Source: Pseudomonadota bacterium (GTDB lineage Bacteria > Pseudomonadota > Alphaproteobacteria > Rhizobiales > Aestuariivirgaceae). From it: a stretch of DNA of 64,000 nt. Within the stretch, counting starts at the first letter, position 1. Every line of letters starts with the position of its first letter. The stretch lies in assembly GCA_020161855.1 (NCBI GenBank), contig JAIUNJ010000004.1, positions 62,001-126,000 of the forward strand, read 5' to 3'. Made by a program: the position numbers and the translations under genes. Shown piece after piece: positions 28,619 through 35,815 of the stretch. The notes under the pieces were generated by a model that did not search any database, was not told where the DNA came from, and saw only the letters and a list, made by a program, of their open reading frames with translations.

Positions 28619-29815
28619 CTAAGTGGTGGCGCGCGGACGAAGGCCAAACACCGCGGCGAGCGGCACAAGCGTTACCGCAAGGCAGACGAACAGGCCCGCC
28701 AGCATGTTGAAGCCGCCGAAGGTGACGAAGGCGGGCACAACAATCGGCCCGATGGCCATGCCCGTGTCACCGGCGGTGCGCACGAGGCCCATGAGGCGGC
28801 CCATGGTCTGCGGTGCCGCACCGGTGAGTGCCAGTGTCGTTGCCGCCGGGATCATCACGCCGGTTGCGAGCAGCACGACGGCCGTTGCGATCCACAACAT
28901 GGCGACCGAGGGCAACAGGTAGAGGGCGAGCACGGCCACGGCATTGACGGTGGCGGAGAGCAGGAAGGTGGGCCTCGCACCCCAGTCGTCGATGAGCCGC
29001 GGCAGCACGGGCATGGCGGCAAGGTTGAGGGCCGTGCCCGCGCCGATGATCCAGCCGAGCGTTGACGGGTCCATGGCGAAGGTCGAGAGCGCCACCACCG
29101 GCACGATGTTCCAGGCGACGGCGATGCGCGAGAAGAAGGCGGCGAAGGCGCCAAGCGAACCGGCAAGCAGGGCGATGGTCCAGAGATTGACCCCGGGGGC
29201 CGTTGCGGCGGCAGCCTGCGGCCGGGCCCCGGCTGTCTGCGGCATGAGGCGGACGGCAAAGAGGGCGGCGGCAGCGAGGACGCCCTGGACGAGGAAGGGG
29301 ACATGCGAGCCGAAGAGGCTGACGGCCTGGCCGCCGATGACGGGGCCGACCGAGAAGCTGAGGAGGATCGCCGTCTGGAACCAGGTCATGGCCCGGCCGC
29401 GATGCTGAGGACCGGCCTTGAGCACCAGGGCCGTCATGGCGGCGGTGGCGAAGAGGGAGGAGCCCGCGCCCTGCGCGGCAATCGAGAGAACAAGAGGCGC
29501 AAAGCTTTTGGCGAAGAAACCCGCAAAGCTTGCCAGCGCCAGCACAACGAGGCCTGCCATGGCGGTCCGGGCCGCGCCGATACGGTCGGTCATGAGGCCC
29601 GAGGGACTGGCCAGCAACAGGCGCGCAACGCCGAAGCTGCCGATCATCAATCCGGCGGCCGTCACATCGGAGCCGGTCTCCCGGGCGATGATCGGCATGG
29701 CGGGCGCCAGCATGCCGAGGCCGATCAGCGAGGCGAAAGTTGCCGCGGCGATGGGGAGTGCTGTGGCGCGAAAATCATCAGCCGGCGCAGTGGCCGGCAT
29801 GCTAGAGGTGGACAT
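28619..29815 (-). CDS. MFS transporter
   Basis: This 398-residue protein has about 12 hydrophobic spans and the MFS loop motif SGLMTDRIGAAR between spans two and three, fitting the DHA1 efflux group. It is divergent from a TetR-family gene only 45 bp away, across a long palindrome, the classic arrangement of an efflux pump and its repressor. Expression is therefore probably induced by the pump's own substrate. The start ATG lies 14 bp from the edge of the palindrome. Confidence 0.88.
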   Translation of the reverse strand: MSTSSMPATAPADDFRATALPIAAATFASLIGLGMLAPAMPIIARETGSDVTAAGLMIGSFGVARLLLASPSGLMTDRIGAARTAMAGLVVLALASFAGFFAKSFAPLVLSIAAQGAGSSLFATAAMTALVLKAGPQHRGRAMTWFQTAILLSFSVGPVIGGQAVSLFGSHVPFLVQGVLAAAALFAVRLMPQTAGARPQAAAATAPGVNLWTIALLAGSLGAFAAFFSRIAVAWNIVPVVALSTFAMDPSTLGWIIGAGTALNLAAMPVLPRLIDDWGARPTFLLSATVNAVAVLALYLLPSVAMLWIATAVVLLATGVMIPAATTLALTGAAPQTMGRLMGLVRTAGDTGMAIGPIVVPAFVTFGGFNMLAGLFVCLAVTLVPLAAVFGLRPRATT

Positions 29816-29837
29816 CCCAGAATCCCTGATTTATAAT
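29809..29837 (+). promoter_or_regulatory. Promoter of the tetR-family gene
   Basis: TGGACA and TATAAT boxes are separated by 17 bp, a near-consensus housekeeping promoter. Transcription would start about 17 bp before the ATG of the regulator. The -10 box lies inside the long palindrome, so binding of the regulator there would block its own promoter. Confidence 0.6.
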
Positions 29838-29860
29838 ACTAGACTGTATAGTTTGATAAA
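29830..29860. promoter_or_regulatory. Palindromic operator between MFS and TetR genes
   Basis: A 31-bp imperfect palindrome centred on 29845 has 12 of 15 base pairs matching; the core is CTAgACtGTaTAG. It overlaps the -10 box of the regulator gene and ends right at its ATG, and is 15 bp from the MFS start. This is the expected place and size for a TetR dimer site. That this regulator binds it is inference. Confidence 0.6.
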
Positions 29861-30472
29861 ATGAATACGTCAACAGCAAAACGTGGCCGCCCCGTCAGCC
29901 TGGAGAAGCGCGAAGCCATCCTGAAGGCCGCCTCGCGTCTTTTCAGCGAGAAGGGCTACGCCATCAGCATGGACGAGATCGCCAGCGAAGCGGGCGTCTC
30001 GAAGCAGACGCTCTATGGCCACTTCTCCAACAAGGAGACGCTGTTCCGCGCCTATGCCGCAAGCTGGAAGAGCTTCTACCTCGAAGGCATCGAGCCGTCG
30101 CATGATCCCTGGATGACGCTGGAGGTGCTGGCGCAGCGGGTGTTGCGGAAGCTGCTCTCGGAGAAAGGCGTGATGGCGCACAGGCTGCTCATCCAGCAGT
30201 CGCCGCAGTTTCCTGATCTGGCCAAACTCCATGACGAGGTGGGGCCATGCCATTCGCTGGCGCTGGTGGCGGCGCATCTGCGCCAGATGATGGACAGGAA
30301 GCTGCTGCGCGAGGCCGACACCATGCAGGCAGCCGAGGATTTCTTCGGCCTCGTGATGGGGCAGGTGCGCGTCCGCCGGCTCTTTGGCGGCATCGGTGAA
30401 CTGCCGGAAGAATTCTATGGCAAGCGCGCCCATCACGCCGTCGATGTTTTCAGGCGGGCCTATGGCGTCTGA
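29861..30472 (+). CDS. TetR/AcrR family transcriptional regulator
   Basis: This 203-residue protein has a TetR helix-turn-helix in residues 15-60 (FSEKGYAISMDEIASEAGV then SKQTLYGHFSNKETLF). The C-terminal part looks like the ligand-binding domain of AcrR-type repressors. No good ribosome-binding site precedes the ATG because the palindrome fills that space. It should repress the divergent MFS gene and itself. The inducer is unknown. Confidence 0.9.
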   Translation: MNTSTAKRGRPVSLEKREAILKAASRLFSEKGYAISMDEIASEAGVSKQTLYGHFSNKETLFRAYAASWKSFYLEGIEPSHDPWMTLEVLAQRVLRKLLSEKGVMAHRLLIQQSPQFPDLAKLHDEVGPCHSLALVAAHLRQMMDRKLLREADTMQAAEDFFGLVMGQVRVRRLFGGIGELPEEFYGKRAHHAVDVFRRAYGV

Positions 30473-30529
30473 GAAAATCCGGGCCTGACAAGGACTTCCA
30501 ATAATTTTCCTGTTTTATGAATTTAGTGC

Positions 30530-30558
30530 TTGACAGGCGCGCGGTGTTTCACTAGATT
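30530..30558 (+). promoter_or_regulatory. Promoter of candidate small RNA
   Basis: CTTGACA and TAGATT boxes are spaced by 17 bp, close to the housekeeping promoter of alphaproteobacteria. The nearest plus-strand gene is over 1 kb away and a terminator follows about 30 bp after the predicted start. Confidence 0.55.
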
Positions 30559-30564
30559 TGTGGA

Positions 30565-30624
30565 CAATCCAGAAATGGGTTCAGAGATGAGGCAGAGTGG
30601 CGGAAATCGCCCCTCTGCCTTTTT
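30565..30624 (+). ncRNA. Candidate small RNA, about 60 nt
   Basis: A strong promoter is followed about 25 bp after its predicted start by a strong intrinsic terminator, with no open reading frame between them. The predicted transcript would be about 60 nt, with a short 5' single-stranded part and the terminator hairpin, as in many Hfq-type small RNAs. It matches no small RNA that I recognise. The alternative is a decayed leader or an attenuator left without its gene. Confidence 0.42.
30590..30624 (+). terminator. Rho-independent terminator of candidate small RNA
   Basis: A 13-position stem (12 paired, one mismatch) starts AGGCAGAG and closes on CTCTGCCT with a GAAAT loop, then five T. It points along the plus strand. 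It could also stop read-through from the tetR-family gene 118 bp upstream. Confidence 0.82.
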
Positions 30625-30722
30625 CATGCCGCCAACAACAGTCCTGCAAGCCGACTGAGGACGACGTGGGTGGGGTGGGACTGATCCAGGTTTGGAGAGG
30701 TGTGTTCGGAAGTGAAGCGGGG

Positions 30723-30881
30723 TTCCAGCTTGCGCTGGAATGACGATCTTGCGCTGGAATGACGATCTTACTCGCGACGACGGCCTTGCGCTGGAATGAC
30801 GAGGCGCTGAGTGAGGCCACGAGTCGTCGCTGCAATGACGACCTTACGCTGGAATGACGGCGTAGACGCTGCAATGACGGC
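30723..30881. repeat. Cluster of short GCTGGAATGACG-type repeats
   Basis: Six copies of a core reading GCTGGAATGACG (two with GCTGCAATGACG) lie within 150 bp. The first belongs to a hairpin TTCCAGC-TTGC-GCTGGAA at 30723-30740. Two adjacent copies, 30731-30749 and 30750-30768, are exact 19-bp tandem units. The look is that of a dispersed intergenic palindrome of the kind common in alphaproteobacteria, locally amplified. Confidence 0.7.
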
Positions 30882-30883
30882 GC

Positions 30884-31546
30884 CTAGTCCTCGGCCCACA
30901 TGCGGGTGAGCGAGTTCCTGACCTTGAACACCTTGTCGCTGATGGCACGCGGCGTTTCCGTCTGGCGCAGGGCGGTGATGGTCTGGTCCAGCTCGAAGAG
31001 CAGTTCGCGCTGCTCGGGCGAGCGGATGTAACTCCGGACCCATCCGACAATGGCGATGCGCTCGCCGCGCGTCACCTCGGTGACGTGATGCAGGCTTGTG
31101 GTCTGGTAGAGCACGAGATGACCCGCCGGCAGCTTGATGCTGCTGTCGCCGTCGTTCTCCTCGATCACCAGTTCACCGCCGTCATAGGCCGACGGATCGG
31201 AGAGGAAGAGCGTGAAGGACATGTCGGTGCGGCGGCCGTTCATCAGCGCATCGTCGACATGGCTGCCATAGGCCATGCCCGGCTTGTAGCGCGAGACCAG
31301 GAGCTTGACGAATTCCTTGGGCCGCGCTGCCGACTTGAAGACGGCGTGGCCGAGCAGGGCCTTCTGCGCCGCCTCAACCGCAGCGGCGGCGGCAGGGCCT
31401 GCCGCTTGATCGTTGTGCTTGATGTCTTTCACATACCAGCCGGCGGTGGCCTTGCCGGATGAAAAGGCCTGTGGCTCGGCCGCGAGGCTGGCGTGAATGT
31501 CGGCCACCTGTTGGGCGGAAAGGAGATCGGCGATCTGCAAAATCAT
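30884..31546 (-). CDS. Fe2+-dependent dioxygenase, PKHD-type hydroxylase (PiuC/YbiX-like)
   Basis: This 220-residue 2-oxoglutarate/Fe(II) dioxygenase has the HxD pair in YGSHVDDALM near residue 98, the distal His in SLHHVTEVTRGERIAIVGW, and the downstream arginine that binds 2-oxoglutarate. PiuC-type enzymes are usually iron-regulated and encoded with siderophore receptors. Here it is divergent from an imelysin gene, across a palindrome 9 bp from its start. An AGGA element precedes the ATG. The substrate is not known. Confidence 0.88.
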   Translation of the reverse strand: MILQIADLLSAQQVADIHASLAAEPQAFSSGKATAGWYVKDIKHNDQAAGPAAAAAVEAAQKALLGHAVFKSAARPKEFVKLLVSRYKPGMAYGSHVDDALMNGRRTDMSFTLFLSDPSAYDGGELVIEENDGDSSIKLPAGHLVLYQTTSLHHVTEVTRGERIAIVGWVRSYIRSPEQRELLFELDQTITALRQTETPRAISDKVFKVRNSLTRMWAED

Positions 31547-31555
31547 GATGATCCT

Positions 31556-31583
31556 GATTACAATAATCGGGATTGCAATCCCG
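31556..31583. promoter_or_regulatory. Paired palindromes, candidate iron-responsive operator
   Basis: Two overlapping inverted repeats lie between the divergent starts: GATTA-CAA-TAATC (31556-31568) and the perfect 16-bp CGGGATTGCAATCCCG (31568-31583). Both neighbours belong to families usually controlled by iron, so a Fur-, Irr- or RirA-type site is likely. I cannot tell which regulator from the sequence. Confidence 0.5.
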
Positions 31584-31632
31584 GGAAAGTTGATTTATCC
31601 CGACGACATTACTCGGAATAAGGGGAGTGCCA

Positions 31633-32931
31633 ATGGCAAAAACTTTGAAGACCTGGGCGACGCTCGGCGTCGCGATCCTGGGCAGCGCGGGCGTGGCCGC
31701 AGCGGCTCCGGTGTTGCAGCAGTCGCATTCCAATCCGCTGTTCCATCTGACCGACGGCGAGGGTGGTGAAGGTGCTGCTCCGGCCGAAGGCGGCGAGGGT
31801 GGTGAAGGCGGCGAAGGTGGAGAGGGCGGCGAAGGCGGCGGCTCCACGGTCGAAACCTACAAGCTCGAATCCTCCGATGCCAATGCCTTTGCCTATGATG
31901 CGAAGGCGCAGGTCGAAGCCTATGCCAAGCATGTCTATGAGTCCTACGAAGCGGCGGAAGATGGCGCCAAGGCCCTGAAGGCCGCTGTTGCAGCGCTGCT
32001 CGACAAGCCGGACGCCGATACGCTGAAGGCTGCACGCGCCGCCTGGGTGAAGGCGCGGCCTGCCTATCTCAAGACCGAGACCTTCCGTTTCTATGACGGC
32101 CCGATCGAGGATGTCGAAGGCGAGATCAATGCCTGGCCGATGAACGAGGCCTATATCGATTACGTCCAGGGTGACGACAAGGCGGGCCTGATCAACAACA
32201 GCAAGGAGCCGATCACCGCGGAATCGCTGACGGCGGCCAACCAGAAATCCGATGAGGCCGATGTCACCACCGGCTGGCATGCCATCGAGTTCCTGCTCTG
32301 GGGCCAGGATCTTTCGGCCACCGGACCGGGCGACCGCCCGGCAACGGATTTTGTTGCCGGCCAGGGCAACAACGACCGCCGCCGTGAATTCCTCTCCGTC
32401 GTGACCGACAAGCTGGTCGACGACCTCGAAGGCCTCGAGCAGGCCTGGGCCCCGGACAAGGCCGACAATTACCGCGCCAAGTTCGTGGCGCTCGACCAGC
32501 GCGAAGCGCTTGGCCGCATCATCAACGGCATGGCCGTTCTGGCAGGCTTCGAATTCATGTCGGAGCGCCTGGCTGTGGCCCTCGACTCCGGTGACCAGGA
32601 AGATGAACACTCCTGCTTCTCGGATACGACCAAGCAGGACTTCGTCTACGATCTTGAAGGCATCAGGGAAGTCTGGGCGAAGACCGGGCTTTCACAGCTC
32701 GTGGCCTCGCGCGACGAGGCAACCGCCAAAAAGGTGACGGCACTTCTCCTCGATGCAGAGGTGAAGATCGCCAAGCTGGGCGATCCATGGGATCAGGTTC
32801 TCGCTGCTGCGAAGGACTCGCAGCCCCGCAAGGACGCCGAAGCCGTCGTGGCCTCACTGCAGGCTCTGGCCGATGGCATCAAGGAAGCTGGCAACAAGCT
32901 TGGCGTGCTGGTGCTGATCCCGTCCGGCTAA
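31633..32931 (+). CDS. Imelysin family protein (iron-regulated, IrpA-like)
   Basis: This 432-residue secreted protein has a signal peptide in residues 1-25 ending near VAAAAP, a glycine-glutamate low-complexity stretch at about 42-70, and an imelysin domain after residue 90. The family motif GxHxxE is present as GWHAIEFLLWG, and an acidic patch fits metal binding. Imelysins are periplasmic or outer-membrane proteins linked to iron uptake. The ATG at 31633 has an AAGGGGAG element six bases upstream; a GTG at 31627 lies inside that spacing. The next gene overlaps by 1 bp. Confidence 0.9.
   Translation: MAKTLKTWATLGVAILGSAGVAAAAPVLQQSHSNPLFHLTDGEGGEGAAPAEGGEGGEGGEGGEGGEGGGSTVETYKLESSDANAFAYDAKAQVEAYAKHVYESYEAAEDGAKALKAAVAALLDKPDADTLKAARAAWVKARPAYLKTETFRFYDGPIEDVEGEINAWPMNEAYIDYVQGDDKAGLINNSKEPITAESLTAANQKSDEADVTTGWHAIEFLLWGQDLSATGPGDRPATDFVAGQGNNDRRREFLSVVTDKLVDDLEGLEQAWAPDKADNYRAKFVALDQREALGRIINGMAVLAGFEFMSERLAVALDSGDQEDEHSCFSDTTKQDFVYDLEGIREVWAKTGLSQLVASRDEATAKKVTALLLDAEVKIAKLGDPWDQVLAAAKDSQPRKDAEAVVASLQALADGIKEAGNKLGVLVLIPSG
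31756..31842 (+). repeat. GEGG-type coding repeat in the imelysin N-terminus
   Basis: About 29 codons encode almost only Gly and Glu (with one AAPAE break) just after the signal peptide. The DNA is a degenerate 9-bp repeat of the GGCGAAGGT kind and could change length by slippage. It probably forms a flexible acidic linker between the membrane side and the imelysin domain. Confidence 0.75.
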
Positions 32932-34343
32932 TGCGGCGGTTCCCTATCATTGCATCAGCATTGCTGCTGGGAGCAAGCCTCGCTGTTCTGAACAGCGAGG
33001 CTTCTTCGCAAAACTGGCGGCAGTTGCTGTTGCATGAGGCGGTGTCGCCGCAACTGGGGGGCGGCACGACACGGCCCCTGGTGGCCAACAATGCCTTCAC
33101 CTTTCTCGCACCCAACGCACCGCGCGAGCATCAGCGGCCCTTCTCCTTCGGCAACCGCATCTTCAATACCAATTGGGTGATGGCGCCGGGCTCGGTGCAG
33201 GCCTTTGACGGCCTGGGGCCGATGTTCAACCGCGTGAGCTGTTCCGGCTGCCACACCAAGGACGGGCGCGGCGCGCCCAATGCCGACGGCATGGGGCCGA
33301 TGGATTCGATGCTGTTGCGCATCAGCGTGCCCGGCCAAGGCGCCCATGGCGGGCCAAATCCCGTGCCCGGCTATGGTGACCAGCTGAGCGAGCGGGCCCT
33401 GCCCGGAATAGCACCGGAAGGAACGCTCGAGATCACCTACGAGGAATTGCCCGGCACCTATGGTGACGGTGCGGCCTATTCGCTGCGCAAGCCGAGCTAT
33501 ACGGTGCGTGACCCGGGATATGGCCTGATGCCTGCCGATATGATGATGTCGCCGCGCGTGGCACCGCATGTGATCGGGCTCGGCCTTCTCGAGGCGGTGC
33601 CGGAAGACATCCTGCTGGCGCTGGCAGATCCTGACGATGCCGACGGCGACGGCATCTCCGGCCGCGTCAATCGTGTTTGGAACACAGCCACAAATGCACC
33701 CGCCATCGGCCGCTTCGGCTGGAAGGCGGGACAGCCCGATCTCCTGAACCAGAACACTGGCGCTGCGGTGGGCGACATCGGCCTCACCACCACGGTGCAC
33801 CCTGACGAGAATTGTGCGCAGGGGCAGGTCCTGTGCGTGGCGGCGAAGACCGGCGGCAGCCCCGAGATAAAGCCCGATTTCATCGAGAAGCTGACGCTCT
33901 ATACCCAGACGCTGGCGGTGCCCGCGCAGCGGGGGGCGGGGAAGCCGGAGGTGAAGCGCGGGGCTGAGGTGTTCCGCGCGGCAGGCTGCGCCGCCTGCCA
34001 CATGCCGACGCTCAAGACGGCGGCGGCTGCGCTGCCCGAGCTCAGCAACCAGACATTCCATCCGTATACGGACCTTCTCCTGCACGACATGGGCGAAGGC
34101 CTGGCCGACAACAGGCCGGAGTTCCTGGCGACGGGCAACGAGTGGCGCACACCGCCGCTCTGGGGCCTTGGCCTTGTGCCCATGGTCAACGGCCACGACA
34201 CGCTGCTGCATGATGGCCGGGCCCGCGGCTTCGCCGAGGCCATTCTCTGGCACGGCGGCGAAGGGGAGAAGGCGAAGGAAGCCTTCCGCACCGCGCCCAA
34301 GGCCGACCGGGACGCGCTGGTGGCGTTCCTGAATTCGCTTTAG
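32931..34343 (+). CDS. Di-heme cytochrome c-like oxidoreductase (DUF1111, thiol oxidoreductase family)
   Basis: This 470-residue secreted protein has a signal peptide in residues 1-25 and two heme c sites, CSGCH at 104-108 and CAACH at 353-357. The family is the so-called thiol oxidoreductase/di-heme peroxidase-like DUF1111 group, which is repeatedly found next to imelysin genes, as here with a 1-bp overlap. The two probably act together in the periplasm in iron handling, perhaps by redox cycling of the metal. Activity has not been shown for most members. Confidence 0.88.
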   Translation: MRRFPIIASALLLGASLAVLNSEASSQNWRQLLLHEAVSPQLGGGTTRPLVANNAFTFLAPNAPREHQRPFSFGNRIFNTNWVMAPGSVQAFDGLGPMFNRVSCSGCHTKDGRGAPNADGMGPMDSMLLRISVPGQGAHGGPNPVPGYGDQLSERALPGIAPEGTLEITYEELPGTYGDGAAYSLRKPSYTVRDPGYGLMPADMMMSPRVAPHVIGLGLLEAVPEDILLALADPDDADGDGISGRVNRVWNTATNAPAIGRFGWKAGQPDLLNQNTGAAVGDIGLTTTVHPDENCAQGQVLCVAAKTGGSPEIKPDFIEKLTLYTQTLAVPAQRGAGKPEVKRGAEVFRAAGCAACHMPTLKTAAAALPELSNQTFHPYTDLLLHDMGEGLADNRPEFLATGNEWRTPPLWGLGLVPMVNGHDTLLHDGRARGFAEAILWHGGEGEKAKEAFRTAPKADRDALVAFLNSL

Positions 34344-34420
34344 GCCTGTCCTCCGGCATCAAGGCTGCAGCCTGTGCGCCGGTCTTGCTCCCAAATTGGG
34401 ACCATGCTACATGGAGCCCA

Positions 34421-34744
34421 ATGCGGATCATTGCCCGCCGGATACTGCTTGATTTTGCCGAGAGCCGCAGGCGCTCCGCCGATCATGCCGCCGTCAAGGC
34501 AGCCATCAGCGCCTGGTATGCGGAAGCCGCCAAGGCGCGATGGACCAGCATGGCCGATATCAAGGCGGCTTATGCGACGGCAAGTGTGGTGACGGCTGAC
34601 CGGGTGGTGTTCAATATAAAGGGCAACGATTACCGCCTCGTCGCCGCCGTGGATTTTGCGCACGCCATCGTGTTCATAAAGTGGATCGGTGCGCACAAAG
34701 ACTATGACAAGATCGATGTCAGGAAGGTGAGCTATCATGGTTGA
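34421..34744 (+). CDS. higB: HigB family toxin of a type II toxin-antitoxin system
   Basis: This 107-residue basic protein matches HigB mRNA interferases of the RelE superfamily, with the segment VFNIKGNDYRLVAAV followed by FIKWIGAHKDYDKID. It is expected to cut ribosome-bound mRNA. A GGAG element lies a few bases upstream of the ATG. The stop overlaps the antitoxin start by 8 bp, giving the toxin-first order typical of higBA. Confidence 0.87.
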   Translation: MRIIARRILLDFAESRRRSADHAAVKAAISAWYAEAAKARWTSMADIKAAYATASVVTADRVVFNIKGNDYRLVAAVDFAHAIVFIKWIGAHKDYDKIDVRKVSYHG

Positions 34745-35099
34745 GATCAGACCCATCCGTTCCGAGGCCGACCATGAGCGCGCGCTCTTGGAGGTTGAAA
34801 AACTGTGGGGAGCTGAACCGGGAAGCCCCAAGGGCGACAGGCTTGATGTGCTGGCAACGCTGATTGATGCCTACGAGAACGCGCATTTTCCGATTGAAGC
34901 GCCAGACCCGCTGACGGCCATCAAGTTTCGCATGGAGCAGATGGGCATGACCCGCAAGGACCTGGAAGGCATCATCGGCTCGCGCGGGCGCGTGGCTGAA
35001 ATTCTCTCGGGCAAGCGCAGCCTGTCACTGTCCATGATCCGCCGCTTGTCGCGCGACCTGAAGATTCCGGCCGATGTGTTGATCGGCCAGGCGGACTGA
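34737..35099 (+). CDS. higA: HigA family antitoxin, helix-turn-helix
   Basis: This 120-residue protein has an N-terminal toxin-binding part and a C-terminal HTH (RMEQMGMTRKDLEGIIGSRG then VAEILSGKRSLS), the layout of HigA-type XRE antitoxins with the DNA-binding domain at the end. It should neutralise the toxin and repress the promoter ahead of higB. The 8-bp overlap with higB indicates coupling. Confidence 0.88.
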   Translation: MVEIRPIRSEADHERALLEVEKLWGAEPGSPKGDRLDVLATLIDAYENAHFPIEAPDPLTAIKFRMEQMGMTRKDLEGIIGSRGRVAEILSGKRSLSLSMIRRLSRDLKIPADVLIGQAD

Positions 35100-35137
35100 C
35101 CCCGGCGCGGGTCCCGCTGCTTCGCGGAGAGCGCCCT

Positions 35138-35815
35138 CTAAGGGTCGAGTGCCCACTCCAGCCCGTCAGGCAAGCCAGCATCGCAGTAGTCCACATGGAG
35201 CACCCGGCGATGCAGAGGTTGCTCCGACGGCGATGATGCGTGGACTGTGAGCGCTTTCATGGCAACAATCTCGCCAATTCCGGCTTCACAGAACACCGAA
35301 GGCTTCGTTGCTGCCAGATTGCGGACCTCGGCATCGCGGAGTTTTCCGAGGCGGAATGAGCCACAGATGGCCCTCAGCGCACCATTGCTCCTGCCGCATT
35401 CATCAAGGTGGAGTCGCAATGAAAGCAGCCGGTTCAGTGTTTCGAGCGGGGCTTCGACATGGGGCCTTCCGTTCTTGACGGTCCAGTTGCTGAATCCATC
35501 TGCATCTTGCCGGGCTTTGACGGCAATGACGCGGTCCTGGTGCCAGCCAAGATTCCAGTTGCTCTGTGGCGTCTTGTCGAAGGCGAGGACACGCACTGGA
35601 AAATGTTTGCCGAGCCCAAGAGCCGCCAGAGCCTGACCGAAACAGCCTGACGGCGCGATCAGGCGGCGCACGCTGGCCGTAAGCGCGAAGGGACGCGCGC
35701 CCGCCTTGAACTCGAGTTGAGAAAACTCACTTCGAAGCGTCTCGATATCCGCGTTGGAAACCGACGACGGTAGAATTGCCACGCCATCCTGCTCAAAATC
35801 GAGCAAATGACTCAC
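35138..35815 (-). CDS. Phytanoyl-CoA dioxygenase (PhyH)-like Fe(II)/2-oxoglutarate enzyme
   Basis: This protein of about 225 residues has a PhyH-like jelly roll with the HxD iron ligands in LGWHQDRVIAV and the distal His plus Arg in TVHASSPSEQPLHRRVLHVDYC. The best start is a GTG overlapping the pntB stop (GTGA at 35812-35815); the upstream open frame is antisense-like pntB sequence. No close ATG exists. Substrate unknown; such enzymes hydroxylate lipids, amino acids or small metabolites. It is the last gene of the transhydrogenase operon. Confidence 0.75.
   Translation of the reverse strand: MSHLLDFEQDGVAILPSSVSNADIETLRSEFSQLEFKAGARPFALTASVRRLIAPSGCFGQALAALGLGKHFPVRVLAFDKTPQSNWNLGWHQDRVIAVKARQDADGFSNWTVKNGRPHVEAPLETLNRLLSLRLHLDECGRSNGALRAICGSFRLGKLRDAEVRNLAATKPSVFCEAGIGEIVAMKALTVHASSPSEQPLHRRVLHVDYCDAGLPDGLEWALDP

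Larger units (their letters stand above)
30473..30883. other. 411-bp intergenic region with candidate sRNA and repeats
   Basis: No protein gene is convincing here. The region holds a promoter-terminator unit at 30530-30624, described as a candidate small RNA, and a cluster of short repeats at 30723-30881 that runs up to the stop codon of the hydroxylase gene. Between them (30625-30722) I see nothing recognisable. Confidence 0.6.

Noticed and set aside
30723-30881. CRISPR array
   Set aside because: The repeats are short, imperfect and irregularly spaced, with no unique spacers of constant length and no cas genes.
32955-34253. A minus-strand frame of 430 codons over the di-heme gene
   Set aside because: The opposite strand carries two heme sites and a signal peptide; this frame has neither start signal nor motif.
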